A DNA stretch of 6,610 bases from Hyphomicrobiales bacterium (lineage in GTDB: Bacteria; Pseudomonadota; Alphaproteobacteria; Rhizobiales; JALURZ01). Below are positions 1 to 6,610 of the stretch, piece by piece (within the stretch, counting starts at the first letter, position 1; the number at the start of each line of letters is the position of its first letter). A model generated the notes under the pieces. The model made no database searches and was not told the origin of the DNA. It saw only the letters and a program-made list of their open reading frames with translations. The translations under genes were made by a program, and so were the position numbers. The stretch spans positions 1-6,610 of the forward strand of contig JALURZ010000127.1 in NCBI GenBank assembly GCA_027058735.1. Reading direction: 5' to 3'.

Positions 1-419
1 GAGTAGGAATAGTGATAATACCCGCCGCCATTGGCGCAGCTGCCCATGGAGATCACATAGCGCGGTTCGGGCATCTGGTCGTAAACCTTGCGCAGCGCCG
101 GCGCCATCTTGTTGGTGAGTGTGCCCGCCACGATCATGACATCAGACTGGCGCGGCGAGGCACGCGGCGCAAAGCCAAATCGCTCCACATCATAGCGCGG
201 CATGGAGGCCTGCATCATCTCAACCGCGCAACAGGCCAGCCCGAAGGTCATCCACATCAACGAGCCCGTCCGCGCCCAGTTGATCAGATCGTCGCTGGAG
301 GTGACAAGAAACCCCTTGTCGGCGAGTTCGTCGGACAGTCCACCCAGATAGACATCCTTTGGTCCCGGCATTCCCGCCGCCGTCAATCCACCCGCCCCGG
401 CGCCGCTGCCTAGTCCCAT
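1..419 (-). CDS. nuoB: NADH-quinone oxidoreductase subunit B (NuoB), partial at the window edge
   Basis: NuoB is the peripheral-arm subunit of respiratory complex I. It holds [4Fe-4S] cluster N2, the last iron-sulfur centre before ubiquinone. The 139 complete codons visible show the family core: the adjacent cysteine pair C63-C64 in LACCAVEMM, the block PRYDVERFGFAPRASPRQSD, the segment MIVAGTLTNKMAPALRKVYD, and C128 in MGSCANGGG. The fourth cluster ligand and the C-terminus lie beyond position 1. The ATG at 417-419 is chosen because AAGGGG sits 7 bases upstream and the start overlaps the last 10 bases of nuoA, which suggests translational coupling. An internal ATG at 369-371 would remove a Gly/Ala-rich leader of 16 residues and cannot be excluded. 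The identification is secure; only the exact start is open. Confidence 0.97.
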   Translation of the reverse strand, partial: MGLGSGAGAGGLTAAGMPGPKDVYLGGLSDELADKGFLVTSSDDLINWARTGSLMWMTFGLACCAVEMMQASMPRYDVERFGFAPRASPRQSDVMIVAGTLTNKMAPALRKVYDQMPEPRYVISMGSCANGGGYYHYSY

Positions 420-775
420 TCCAGAGCCCCTTTGCGCCACTCATAGGCATAGCCCACGGTCAGGATCACAAGAAAGACCATCATCGACCAGAACCCCAGA
501 AGTCCGATATCATTCAGCGCGATCGCCCAGGGAAAAAGAAAAGCCACCTCGAGATCGAAGATGATGAAAAGAATGGCCACCAGATAGAAGCGCACGTCGA
601 ATTTCATGCGCGCATCGTCAAACGGATCGAAGCCGCATTCATAGGTCGAGACTTTCTCGCCGTCCGGATTGCGCACCGCGATGATGATGGCGGAGGCCAT
701 CAGTGCCATGCCGATTGCCAGTGCGACGCCAATGAAAATGACGACCGGGAGATAGTCGAACAGCAGGTCTTGCAT
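410..775 (-). CDS. nuoA: NADH-quinone oxidoreductase subunit A (NuoA)
   Basis: NuoA is a small membrane subunit of complex I at the junction of the membrane and peripheral arms. The 121-residue protein has the usual length and three predicted membrane helices, at about residues 8-33, 62-83 and 89-111. Between helices 1 and 2 is the conserved loop YECGFDPFDDAR with C47, and helix 2 carries the acidic pair D74 and E76 in FDLE, matching the family's conserved acidic residues. The ATG at 773-775 follows a purine-rich GGTGGGGAA about 2-5 bases upstream. It is the first gene of the nuo operon, and nuoB begins inside its 3' end. Its promoter must lie in the 235-base gap shared with the divergent solute-binding protein gene. 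Confidence 0.97.
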   Translation of the reverse strand: MQDLLFDYLPVVIFIGVALAIGMALMASAIIIAVRNPDGEKVSTYECGFDPFDDARMKFDVRFYLVAILFIIFDLEVAFLFPWAIALNDIGLLGFWSMMVFLVILTVGYAYEWRKGALEWD

Positions 776-860
776 CGTTCCCCACCTGGCTTCCGGGTTC
801 GCGAGTCCCCATGTTCAGGCCGGAATTTCGCGCGTGAAGCGAACATTCACCAGGAAAAAC

Positions 861-878
861 CTGACACAATTGTGTTAG
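861..878. promoter_or_regulatory. Near-perfect palindrome in the divergent nuoA / solute-binding protein intergenic region (candidate operator)
   Basis: The 12-base core ACACAATTGTGT at 864-875 is a perfect palindrome. The flanking CT and AG also pair, giving an 18-base inverted repeat with one mismatched pair (863/876). A further short inverted repeat, CAGG-AAAAA-CCTG, lies at 851-863 and touches it. The minus-strand half contains TTGTGT, a possible weak -35, but I found no convincing -10 at the right distance on either strand. Its place between two divergent genes fits an operator or overlapping promoters. No particular regulator is recognised. Confidence 0.4.
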
Positions 879-998
879 CCTACGTTCATGCGGGGCGCAA
901 GCCAAAACGGCGGGCGGGAATCCGCCCCCCCACAGCCTGTTCCCGGCACGGCCCCAAAGCCCCGCGCGCGCCGGCGCAACGGCGTTTCACCGGGGCGC

Positions 999-1003
999 AG
1001 GAG
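999..1003 (+). promoter_or_regulatory. Ribosome binding site of the solute-binding protein gene
   Basis: AGGAG lies 7 bases before the ATG at 1011. It decides the start in favour of 1011 over the in-frame ATG at 888, whose extra 41 residues are Arg/Pro/Gly-rich and would bury the signal peptide. Confidence 0.75.
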
Positions 1004-1010
1004 CGGGAAA

Positions 1011-2084
1011 ATGACGAATTCGGCGTTTCGGAAAGCAGGACTTTTGGCACATCGGCCGCTTCAGATCGCCGCGCTGTGCGCGGCCCTTTTCGTGCTCACC
1101 GCCACGCCCCTGCCCGCGGAGCCGGCCAAGGTTTTGAGCTTTTCCCACTTTCTCTTTCCAGGCGAGGGGCTTGAGCGGAAGGTGTTTCAGCGCTTCGCCA
1201 GCGAGGTTGCGCGATTGTCGGGCAACCGGCTCACACTCGACATCGCCGGGCGCGGGCCCGCGGGTAAGGACCCGGCAAAACAGTTCGCCAGCGTCGTCAG
1301 CGGCGAGAGCGATATCGCGTTCGGTCTGCCGGGTTTCACTCCGGCGCAGTTTCCCCGCACCCTTCTCATGTCGGCGCCGGGCCTGTTTGAGGATGCCCGT
1401 TCCGGCACGCGCAAGATCTGGGAGCGGATGCCCCTGATCGCGAAGGACTTCGAGCGGGTCAAGCTGCTGGCCATGTGGATCAACGATCCCCCGATTCTGG
1501 TCACCAGAACCCGCCCCGTCCGGCGATTTGCCGATATCGCGGGCCTGAAAATCCTGACAAGCGACGAAGGCCTGGCCCGTATCGTGACGGCCTGGGGCGC
1601 CGTTCCGGTGCGTCTGCCGGCAGGCCAGGCCAACGCGGCGCTGGCGTCGGGCCGGGCCGATGGCGCGCTGGTCGCCAGTTCCATCATCCGGCGCGCCAAA
1701 CTGTTTCAGGTTGCCCGCTACTTCACGCTGAACATGCCCGGCCCGGCGACGGTGTTCTACATCGTGATCAACCGGAAGGCCTGGAACGCGCTTTCCGGCG
1801 AGGAGCAGGGCTGGATGACGTCGGCAAGCGGCCCTGGCCTCAGCCGCGAGGCGGCCCTTGTGCTGAAGAGCGCGTCGTTGATGGGGCTCGATACGCTGGC
1901 ACGCACGGATGCCGAAGAGATCCTGCTGCCCGATGAGGAAATCGTCCGGTTTCAGGCGGCCAACGAGACGGTCATGAAGCCGCTTATCGCGGAATTGAGA
2001 AAATCCGATATCGACGCGGCGAAAATCCTCGCGCCCTTCATCGCCCTGCGTGCGGGAACACGCCGCACGCCATCGGCGCAATGA
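1011..2084 (+). CDS. TRAP-type (DctP family) periplasmic solute-binding protein, no transporter partner in view
   Basis: The 357-residue product looks like the substrate-capturing component of a TRAP transporter, which works in the periplasm with DctQ/DctM-type membrane subunits. Residues 1-36 form a signal peptide: basic start, hydrophobic stretch about 18-32, likely cleavage after PLPA. The mature part opens with a first strand and helix (SFSHFLFPGEGLERKVFQRF), then LTLDIAGRGPAG and GESDIAFGLPGF, followed by the second-lobe segment around ADIAGLKI and the C-terminal VINRKAWNALSGEEQ, all typical of the family. Where most DctP proteins have arginine after GLK-I (the GLKIRVP-type motif), this one has L182 (codon 1554-1556), so the usual carboxylate contact appears to be lost. 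The gene stands alone: nuoA is divergent upstream and a tRNA gene convergent downstream. The family call is firm; the ligand is unknown, and a role outside transport is possible. Confidence 0.85.
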   Translation: MTNSAFRKAGLLAHRPLQIAALCAALFVLTATPLPAEPAKVLSFSHFLFPGEGLERKVFQRFASEVARLSGNRLTLDIAGRGPAGKDPAKQFASVVSGESDIAFGLPGFTPAQFPRTLLMSAPGLFEDARSGTRKIWERMPLIAKDFERVKLLAMWINDPPILVTRTRPVRRFADIAGLKILTSDEGLARIVTAWGAVPVRLPAGQANAALASGRADGALVASSIIRRAKLFQVARYFTLNMPGPATVFYIVINRKAWNALSGEEQGWMTSASGPGLSREAALVLKSASLMGLDTLARTDAEEILLPDEEIVRFQAANETVMKPLIAELRKSDIDAAKILAPFIALRAGTRRTPSAQ

Positions 2085-2099
2085 ACTGCGCGATGAACT
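2076..2099 (+). repeat. 12-base tandem duplication across the stop codon of the solute-binding protein gene
   Basis: GCGCAATGAACT (2076-2087) is followed directly by GCGCGATGAACT (2088-2099), matching at 11 of 12 bases. Being a multiple of three long, the duplication places a second in-frame TGA (2094-2096) 12 bases after the first (2082-2084). It looks like a small slippage or unequal-exchange duplication. Confidence 0.7.
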
Positions 2100-2117
2100 C
2101 TGTTTGCTGCGGAAATA

Positions 2118-2194
2118 TGGCGGGAGTGACGGGACTCGAACCCGCGGCCTCTGGCGTGACAGGCCAGCGCTCTAACCAACTGAGCTACACCCCC
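2118..2194 (-). tRNA. tRNA-Asp (anticodon GTC)
   Basis: The 77-base gene folds as a complete cloverleaf. The acceptor stem GGGGGTG pairs with CACTCCC with one G-U pair. The D arm has GCTC/GAGC, the anticodon stem CTGGC/GCCAG encloses the loop CTGTCAC with anticodon GTC, and the T arm is GCGGG-TTCGAGT-CCCGT. The 3' CCA is encoded (2118-2120). It reads aspartate codons GAC and GAU. It has its own promoter candidate upstream and lies tail to tail with the solute-binding protein gene. I saw no clear terminator on its 3' side. Confidence 0.97.
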
Positions 2195-2231
2195 GTTTGA
2201 ACGGCAACGCGGCCCCGCATGTCCTGCGCGT

Positions 2232-2261
2232 CATGTAGGCTGGGCACCGCTCGCAAGTCAA
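2232..2261 (-). promoter_or_regulatory. Candidate promoter of tRNA-Asp
   Basis: On the minus strand TTGACT (2256-2261) is followed after 18 bases by TACATG (2232-2237). The -35 matches the housekeeping consensus at 5 of 6 positions. The -10 is weak (3 of 6), as is common in alphaproteobacteria. Transcription would begin about 30 bases before the mature tRNA. It lies downstream of the DUF1508 gene's terminator, which supports independent transcription of the tRNA. Confidence 0.5.
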
Positions 2262-2285
2262 GCGCCGCGCGGCTTCCGCGCCACG

Positions 2286-2310
2286 AAAAAGCGCCCCTGT
2301 CCAGGGGCGC
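2286..2310 (-). terminator. Intrinsic terminator of the DUF1508 gene
   Basis: On the minus strand an 8-base-pair GC-rich stem (GCGCCCCT/AGGGGCGC, 2291-2310) with a 4-base loop is followed by five Ts (2286-2290), starting 33 bases after the stop codon. There is no matching T tract on the plus strand, so it acts in one direction. Confidence 0.88.
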
Positions 2311-2343
2311 CCTTGATTTCGCACGATCTCCGCCGCCGCGCCG

Positions 2344-2679
2344 TCAGCCGGGATAGCCGTTCCGGCGCGCGTTTTCCTTGCAGTCCGCGGCGCCGGAATA
2401 TCCCTCGCACGACGCGCCAACGATTTCCTTGTTGGCCGCCCGGCGGCGCCAGCGGTATTCGCCGCGCTTGTCGCGGTAGAAATCCCAGCTGTCCGAGCCG
2501 CCCTTGCCGCCCGGATTGCCATTATAGCCGTGACGTTCGGCATTCTCCGTACACGGACCTCTGCTGGAATAGCCTTCAGTCGCCGCGCCGACAATCTTGC
2601 CGTTCGAGGCTTTTCTGCGCCAGCGATGCTCACCACGCTTGTCCTTGTAGAATTCCCACTTGTCGTTTTCGCCGGCCAT
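2344..2679 (-). CDS. Small protein with two DUF1508 (YegP-like) repeats
   Basis: The 111-residue product consists of two copies of one 47-residue unit, at residues 8-54 and 65-111, identical at 30 of 47 positions and joined by a Gly-rich linker. Each unit begins W-[ED]-F-Y-[KR]-D-K-R-G-E, continues with RWRR and IVGA, and ends EGYS...C.ENA.R.GY.G. This matches the DUF1508/YegP family, whose role is not established, and the tandem arrangement and length fit YegP proteins. The paired cysteines C43 and C100 occupy the same place in each repeat; C91 is extra. There is no signal peptide or membrane segment, so it is probably cytoplasmic. The ATG at 2677-2679 has AAGGGAG 8 bases upstream; the longer in-frame start at 2721 lacks such support. 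It sits between two tRNA genes with its own promoter candidate and terminator. Family assignment is good; function is unknown. Confidence 0.88.
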   Translation of the reverse strand: MAGENDKWEFYKDKRGEHRWRRKASNGKIVGAATEGYSSRGPCTENAERHGYNGNPGGKGGSDSWDFYRDKRGEYRWRRRAANKEIVGASCEGYSGAADCKENARRNGYPG

Positions 2680-2687
2680 CTCGTTTT

Positions 2688-2694
2688 CTCCCTT
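2688..2694 (-). promoter_or_regulatory. Ribosome binding site of the DUF1508 gene
   Basis: AAGGGAG on the minus strand lies 8 bases before the ATG at 2679 and decides the start against the longer in-frame ATG at 2721. Confidence 0.75.
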
Positions 2695-2706
2695 GAAGGT
2701 GCCAGA

Positions 2707-2735
2707 AGTAAAATTCCTCAAATTCCGCTACACAA
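2707..2735 (-). promoter_or_regulatory. Candidate promoter of the DUF1508 gene
   Basis: On the minus strand TTGTGT (2730-2735) and TTTACT (2707-2712) are spaced by 17 bases, giving a leader of about 20 bases that contains the ribosome binding site. A second weak pair, TTGATT (2776-2781) and CACGAT (2753-2758), also with a 17-base spacer, lies further upstream. Either or both may serve; neither is strong. Confidence 0.35.
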
Positions 2736-2830
2736 CACACCGCTCGGTTTTCATCGTGCCCAATTCGCGACAGCCAATCAACCGCCGCCTGTGAATTTCG
2801 CCGCACATGCCCGCAGCGTGACTGCGCCGG

Positions 2831-2906
2831 TGGTGGGCGGTGACAGGCTCGAACTGCCGACATCCACGGTGTAAACGTGGCGCTCTACCAACTGAGCTAA
2901 CCGCCC
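2831..2906 (-). tRNA. tRNA-Val (anticodon TAC)
   Basis: The 76-base gene forms a full cloverleaf. The acceptor GGGCGGT pairs with ACCGCCC, the D arm is GCTC/GAGC, and the anticodon stem CCACG/CGTGG encloses the loop TTTACAC with anticodon TAC. The T arm is GGCAG-TTCGAGC-CTGTC. CCA is encoded at 2831-2833 after discriminator A. It reads valine GUA/GUG-type codons. A tRNA-Val gene just after hupB is a common arrangement in alphaproteobacteria. Confidence 0.97.
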
Positions 2907-2940
2907 CCGCCTCCGGCACGCGGACCCAATCGCCGGGGTT

Positions 2941-2968
2941 CATGACCTAGAGCGTGTCTTTGTTGCAA
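2941..2968 (-). promoter_or_regulatory. Weak candidate promoter of tRNA-Val
   Basis: On the minus strand TTGCAA (2963-2968) and GTCATG (2941-2946) are 16 bases apart, about 35 bases before the tRNA and just after the hupB hairpin. The layout resembles the tRNA-Asp candidate (CTTG followed by CATGA), but the hexamers are poor. Confidence 0.3.
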
Positions 2969-2969
2969 G

Positions 2970-3005
2970 AAGAATGGCCTGCCGGCAGACGCGCCCGGCA
3001 GGCCA
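2970..3005 (-). terminator. Intrinsic terminator of hupB
   Basis: A perfect inverted repeat, GGCCTGCCGG (2976-2985) and CCGGCAGGCC (2995-3004), is extended by one A-T pair and has a 9-base loop. On the minus strand it begins about 50 bases after the hupB stop and is followed by the T-rich ATTCTTCTT rather than a pure T run. It separates hupB from tRNA-Val. Confidence 0.7.
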
Positions 3006-3054
3006 AAACTCGAACCCGGCTCCGGCGCGGGCCAAACTCCGTCATCTCACGCGA

Positions 3055-3330
3055 TCAGCCGTTGACCGCTTCCTTGAACACCTTGCCGGCCTTGAATTTC
3101 GGGTTTTTGCTGGCCGGGATCTGGATGGATTCGCCGGTGCGCGGATTGCGCCCGATGCTGGCATTGCGGTGGGTTACCGAAAAGGTCCCGAACCCCACGA
3201 GGCGCACATCGTCGCCCTGCCTTAATGCCTTCATGATGTTGTCCAGCGTCGCCTCGACCGCTTCGCCGGCCGCACCCTTGGTCAACTTCGCATCGTTGGC
3301 CACCTGGGCAATCAAATCGTTTTTGTTCAC
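3055..3330 (-). CDS. hupB: DNA-binding protein HU
   Basis: HU is a small dimeric histone-like protein that bends and compacts DNA. The product is 91 residues, the usual length. It starts MNKNDLIAQVA, continues through the dimerisation helices (GEAVEATLDNIMKALRQGD), has the core VRLVGFGTFSV, then the DNA-binding beta arm RNPRTGESIQIPASKNPKFKAGK with its arginines and the proline that intercalates at the arm tip. The GTG at 3328-3330 is chosen because AAGGAG lies 7 bases upstream and this exact N-terminus matches HU. An in-frame ATG further upstream adds 30 residues foreign to the family. hupB directly after lon is typical of alphaproteobacteria. A terminator on each side makes it a single-gene unit. 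HU versus IHF: the sequence and length favour HU strongly. Confidence 0.96.
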   Translation of the reverse strand: MNKNDLIAQVANDAKLTKGAAGEAVEATLDNIMKALRQGDDVRLVGFGTFSVTHRNASIGRNPRTGESIQIPASKNPKFKAGKVFKEAVNG

Positions 3331-3337
3331 AGGTCTT

Positions 3338-3343
3338 CTCCTT
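3338..3343 (-). promoter_or_regulatory. Ribosome binding site of hupB
   Basis: AAGGAG on the minus strand is 7 bases before GTG at 3330. It is a near-ideal Shine-Dalgarno sequence, which may offset the weaker GTG start and settles the start codon. Confidence 0.85.
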
Positions 3344-3433
3344 ATCGCTTGTTTAAGCTTTTGATTCGTCATTCGAAACTCCGTGCACCCATGCTCAATA
3401 AAAATTTGGCGGAAAAGCAAGGCTTTTGTGGCG

Positions 3434-3461
3434 ATTTTTGGGTTCGTGAAGCCATTTCAAG
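3434..3461 (-). promoter_or_regulatory. Candidate heat-shock-like promoter of hupB
   Basis: On the minus strand CTTGAAA (3455-3461) is a perfect match to the -35 of the heat-shock sigma factor (RpoH). After 12 bases comes CCCAAAAAT (3434-3442), a partial match to its -10 (CCCCATnT in E. coli). It lies downstream of the lon terminator, about 105 bases before the hupB start. The -10 is imperfect, so this is a candidate only. Confidence 0.3.
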
Positions 3462-3486
3462 GACTTGGCCCTGCGAATCCGGAACG

Positions 3487-3514
3487 AAAAAACGGCCCCC
3501 CCGGGACCGCTTTT
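3487..3514 (-). terminator. Intrinsic terminator of lon
   Basis: On the minus strand GCGGTCCC, loop GGG and GGGGCCGT form a GC-rich stem with two G-U pairs, preceded by four As and followed by six Ts (3487-3492), 24 bases after the lon stop. The plus-strand copy has a C-A mismatch, so termination favours lon. A small GCAGGC/GCCTGC inverted repeat at 3522-3535 lies between stop codon and terminator. Confidence 0.85.
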
Positions 3515-3538
3515 GTATCGGGCAGGCGAGCCTGCGAA

Positions 3539-5974
<2,436 letters not shown>

Positions 5975-6111
5975 AAATTATCCGTCAGTTCGAATTGCAT
6001 TCTCGCGCGTCACCGCCCGCCAGCGCTGCACCACGGCCAGCGGCATTCGCGCGCATTCATTCACCGGATCACACCGTATCAGGGAATCAACACCATGACG
6101 CGCACGACACC

Positions 6112-6144
6112 AGATAGGTGGCGATCATTGGCGCGATAGTCAAG
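6112..6144 (-). promoter_or_regulatory. Weak candidate promoter of lon
   Basis: On the minus strand CTTGACT (6138-6144) is followed by CCTATCT (6112-6118). The -35 is good for either the housekeeping or heat-shock sigma factor. The spacing (19 bases between the two blocks) is longer than usual and the -10 is only partial. It lies in the 242-base gap between clpX and lon, about 140 bases before the lon start. Confidence 0.25.
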
Positions 6145-6176
6145 TGCGCAACGGCGCGAACGGGGATGATTTCGCA

Positions 6177-6197
6177 CGGCCGGCCGCGCGCCGGCCG
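6177..6197 (-). terminator. GC-rich hairpin after clpX, no T tract
   Basis: An 8-base-pair all-GC stem (6177-6184 with 6190-6197, loop CGCGC) begins 19 bases after the clpX stop on the minus strand. It is followed by GTGCGAAATC rather than a run of T, so it is not a standard intrinsic terminator. It may protect the clpX mRNA end or help partial termination before lon. Confidence 0.35.
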
Positions 6198-6216
6198 GTC
6201 AGCCGGCATGGGGAAA

Positions 6217-6610
6217 TCAGGCGCTTGTTTCAACGTCCTCGGCGCGGTCCGCATAGATATGCAGAGGCCTGGCCTGGCCCTCCACGACTTCGGTGCTGAT
6301 GACAACTTCTTCAACGCCATCGAGGCCGGGAAGCTCATACATGGTATCCAGCAAAATCGACTCCATGATCGAGCGCAGGCCACGCGCGCCGGTCTTGCGG
6401 GCGATCGCCTTCTTGGCGATGATCTGCAGCGCGTCCTCGGCGAATGTGAGACGCACGTCCTCCATTTCGAATAAACGCTGATACTGCTTGACCAGCGCGT
6501 TTTTCGGAGTCGTCAAAATCTTGACAAGCGCTTCCTCGTCAAGGTCGCCCAGCGTTGCAAGAACGGGCACGCGCCCGACAAATTCGGGGATCAGCCCGAA
6601 TTTCAAAAGG
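6217..6610 (-). CDS. clpX: ATP-dependent Clp protease ATP-binding subunit ClpX, C-terminal part
   Basis: ClpX is the AAA+ unfoldase that feeds substrates to the ClpP peptidase. Only about the last 130 residues are in the window; the zinc-binding domain, Walker motifs and pore loops lie beyond the right edge. What is visible is diagnostic: KFGLIPEFVGRVPV, whose arginine after FVG is the arginine finger, then the lid domain with TTPKNALVKQYQRLFEME, the sensor-2 motif ARKTGARGLRSIMES, and LLDTMYELP near the end. The reading frame is open to the edge, continuing through Leu-Leu before KFGL. The stop is TGA at 6217-6219, with a normal short acidic tail. The clpX-lon order on one strand is widespread in bacteria and groups two proteolysis genes. 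Confidence 0.97.
   Translation of the reverse strand, partial: LLKFGLIPEFVGRVPVLATLGDLDEEALVKILTTPKNALVKQYQRLFEMEDVRLTFAEDALQIIAKKAIARKTGARGLRSIMESILLDTMYELPGLDGVEEVVISTEVVEGQARPLHIYADRAEDVETSA

Noticed and set aside
888..1010. In-frame upstream extension of the solute-binding protein gene from an ATG at 888.
   Set aside because: The extra 41 residues are Arg/Pro/Gly-rich, lack a ribosome binding site, and would place the signal peptide internally. The ATG at 1011 has AGGAG 7 bases upstream.
359..1174. A 271-codon plus-strand open frame opposite nuoA.
   Set aside because: Antisense shadow of nuoA running on through the intergenic gap; no recognisable protein features.
987..2081. A 364-codon minus-strand open frame opposite the solute-binding protein gene.
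   Set aside because: Arg/Gly/His-rich product without family resemblance, fully overlapping a gene with clear domain motifs and a signal peptide.
2076..2091. GCGCA/TGCGC stem after the solute-binding protein gene as a terminator.
   Set aside because: Only five base pairs, it includes the stop codon and has no T tract. It is explained by the tandem repeat.
2118..2906. A possible integrated element bounded by the two tRNA genes.
   Set aside because: I found no repeat of a tRNA 3' end, no integrase and no mobility gene. The only gene inside is a small DUF1508 protein with composition like its neighbours.
2728..2943. A 71-codon minus-strand open frame running through tRNA-Val.
   Set aside because: It overlaps a structurally perfect tRNA gene and shows no protein family resemblance.
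3496..3502. Run of seven Cs as a possible phase-variable tract.
   Set aside because: It lies in a non-coding gap and forms one side of the lon terminator stem.
6087..6383. A 98-codon minus-strand open frame across the end of clpX and the following gap.
   Set aside because: It overlaps clpX in another frame, has no ribosome binding site I can see and no recognisable features.

Overview
The window is a chromosomal housekeeping segment from an alphaproteobacterium (GC-rich, roughly 60% by eye). The basis is the NuoA, NuoB, Lon, ClpX and HU protein sequences, together with the order clpX, lon, hupB, tRNA, nuoA, nuoB on one strand, which is familiar from this class. I cannot fix the genus from the sequence alone. 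I see no CRISPR array, insertion sequence, prophage, toxin-antitoxin pair or other defence locus.

Read along the minus strand from right to left: the C-terminal end of clpX (6610 to 6217, cut by the window edge), a 242-base gap, complete lon (5974 to 3539) with a good intrinsic terminator, hupB (3330 to 3055, GTG start) with its own hairpin terminator, tRNA-Val(TAC) (2906 to 2831), a small gene with two DUF1508/YegP repeats (2679 to 2344) with its own terminator, tRNA-Asp(GTC) (2194 to 2118), and finally nuoA (775 to 410) overlapping the start of nuoB (419 to the left edge, partial). The only plus-strand gene is a TRAP-type (DctP family) periplasmic solute-binding protein at 1011-2084. It is divergent from nuoA and convergent with tRNA-Asp.

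Functionally there are three blocks. ClpX and Lon are ATP-dependent protein quality control, with the nucleoid protein HU beside them. The two tRNA genes and the DUF1508 gene between them look like separate short transcription units, each with its own promoter candidate or terminator. NuoA and NuoB open the operon for respiratory complex I. The solute-binding protein has no transporter membrane genes in view and is the least expected gene here.

Most of the window is ordinary. The points worth a second look are the solute-binding protein, which is an orphan here and lacks the arginine that normally binds the carboxylate of TRAP ligands; a near-perfect palindrome in the shared nuoA/dctP-like intergenic region; the DUF1508 protein with conserved cysteines between two tRNA genes; and heat-shock-like promoter candidates before hupB and lon. 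None of these amounts to a new biological system on present evidence.
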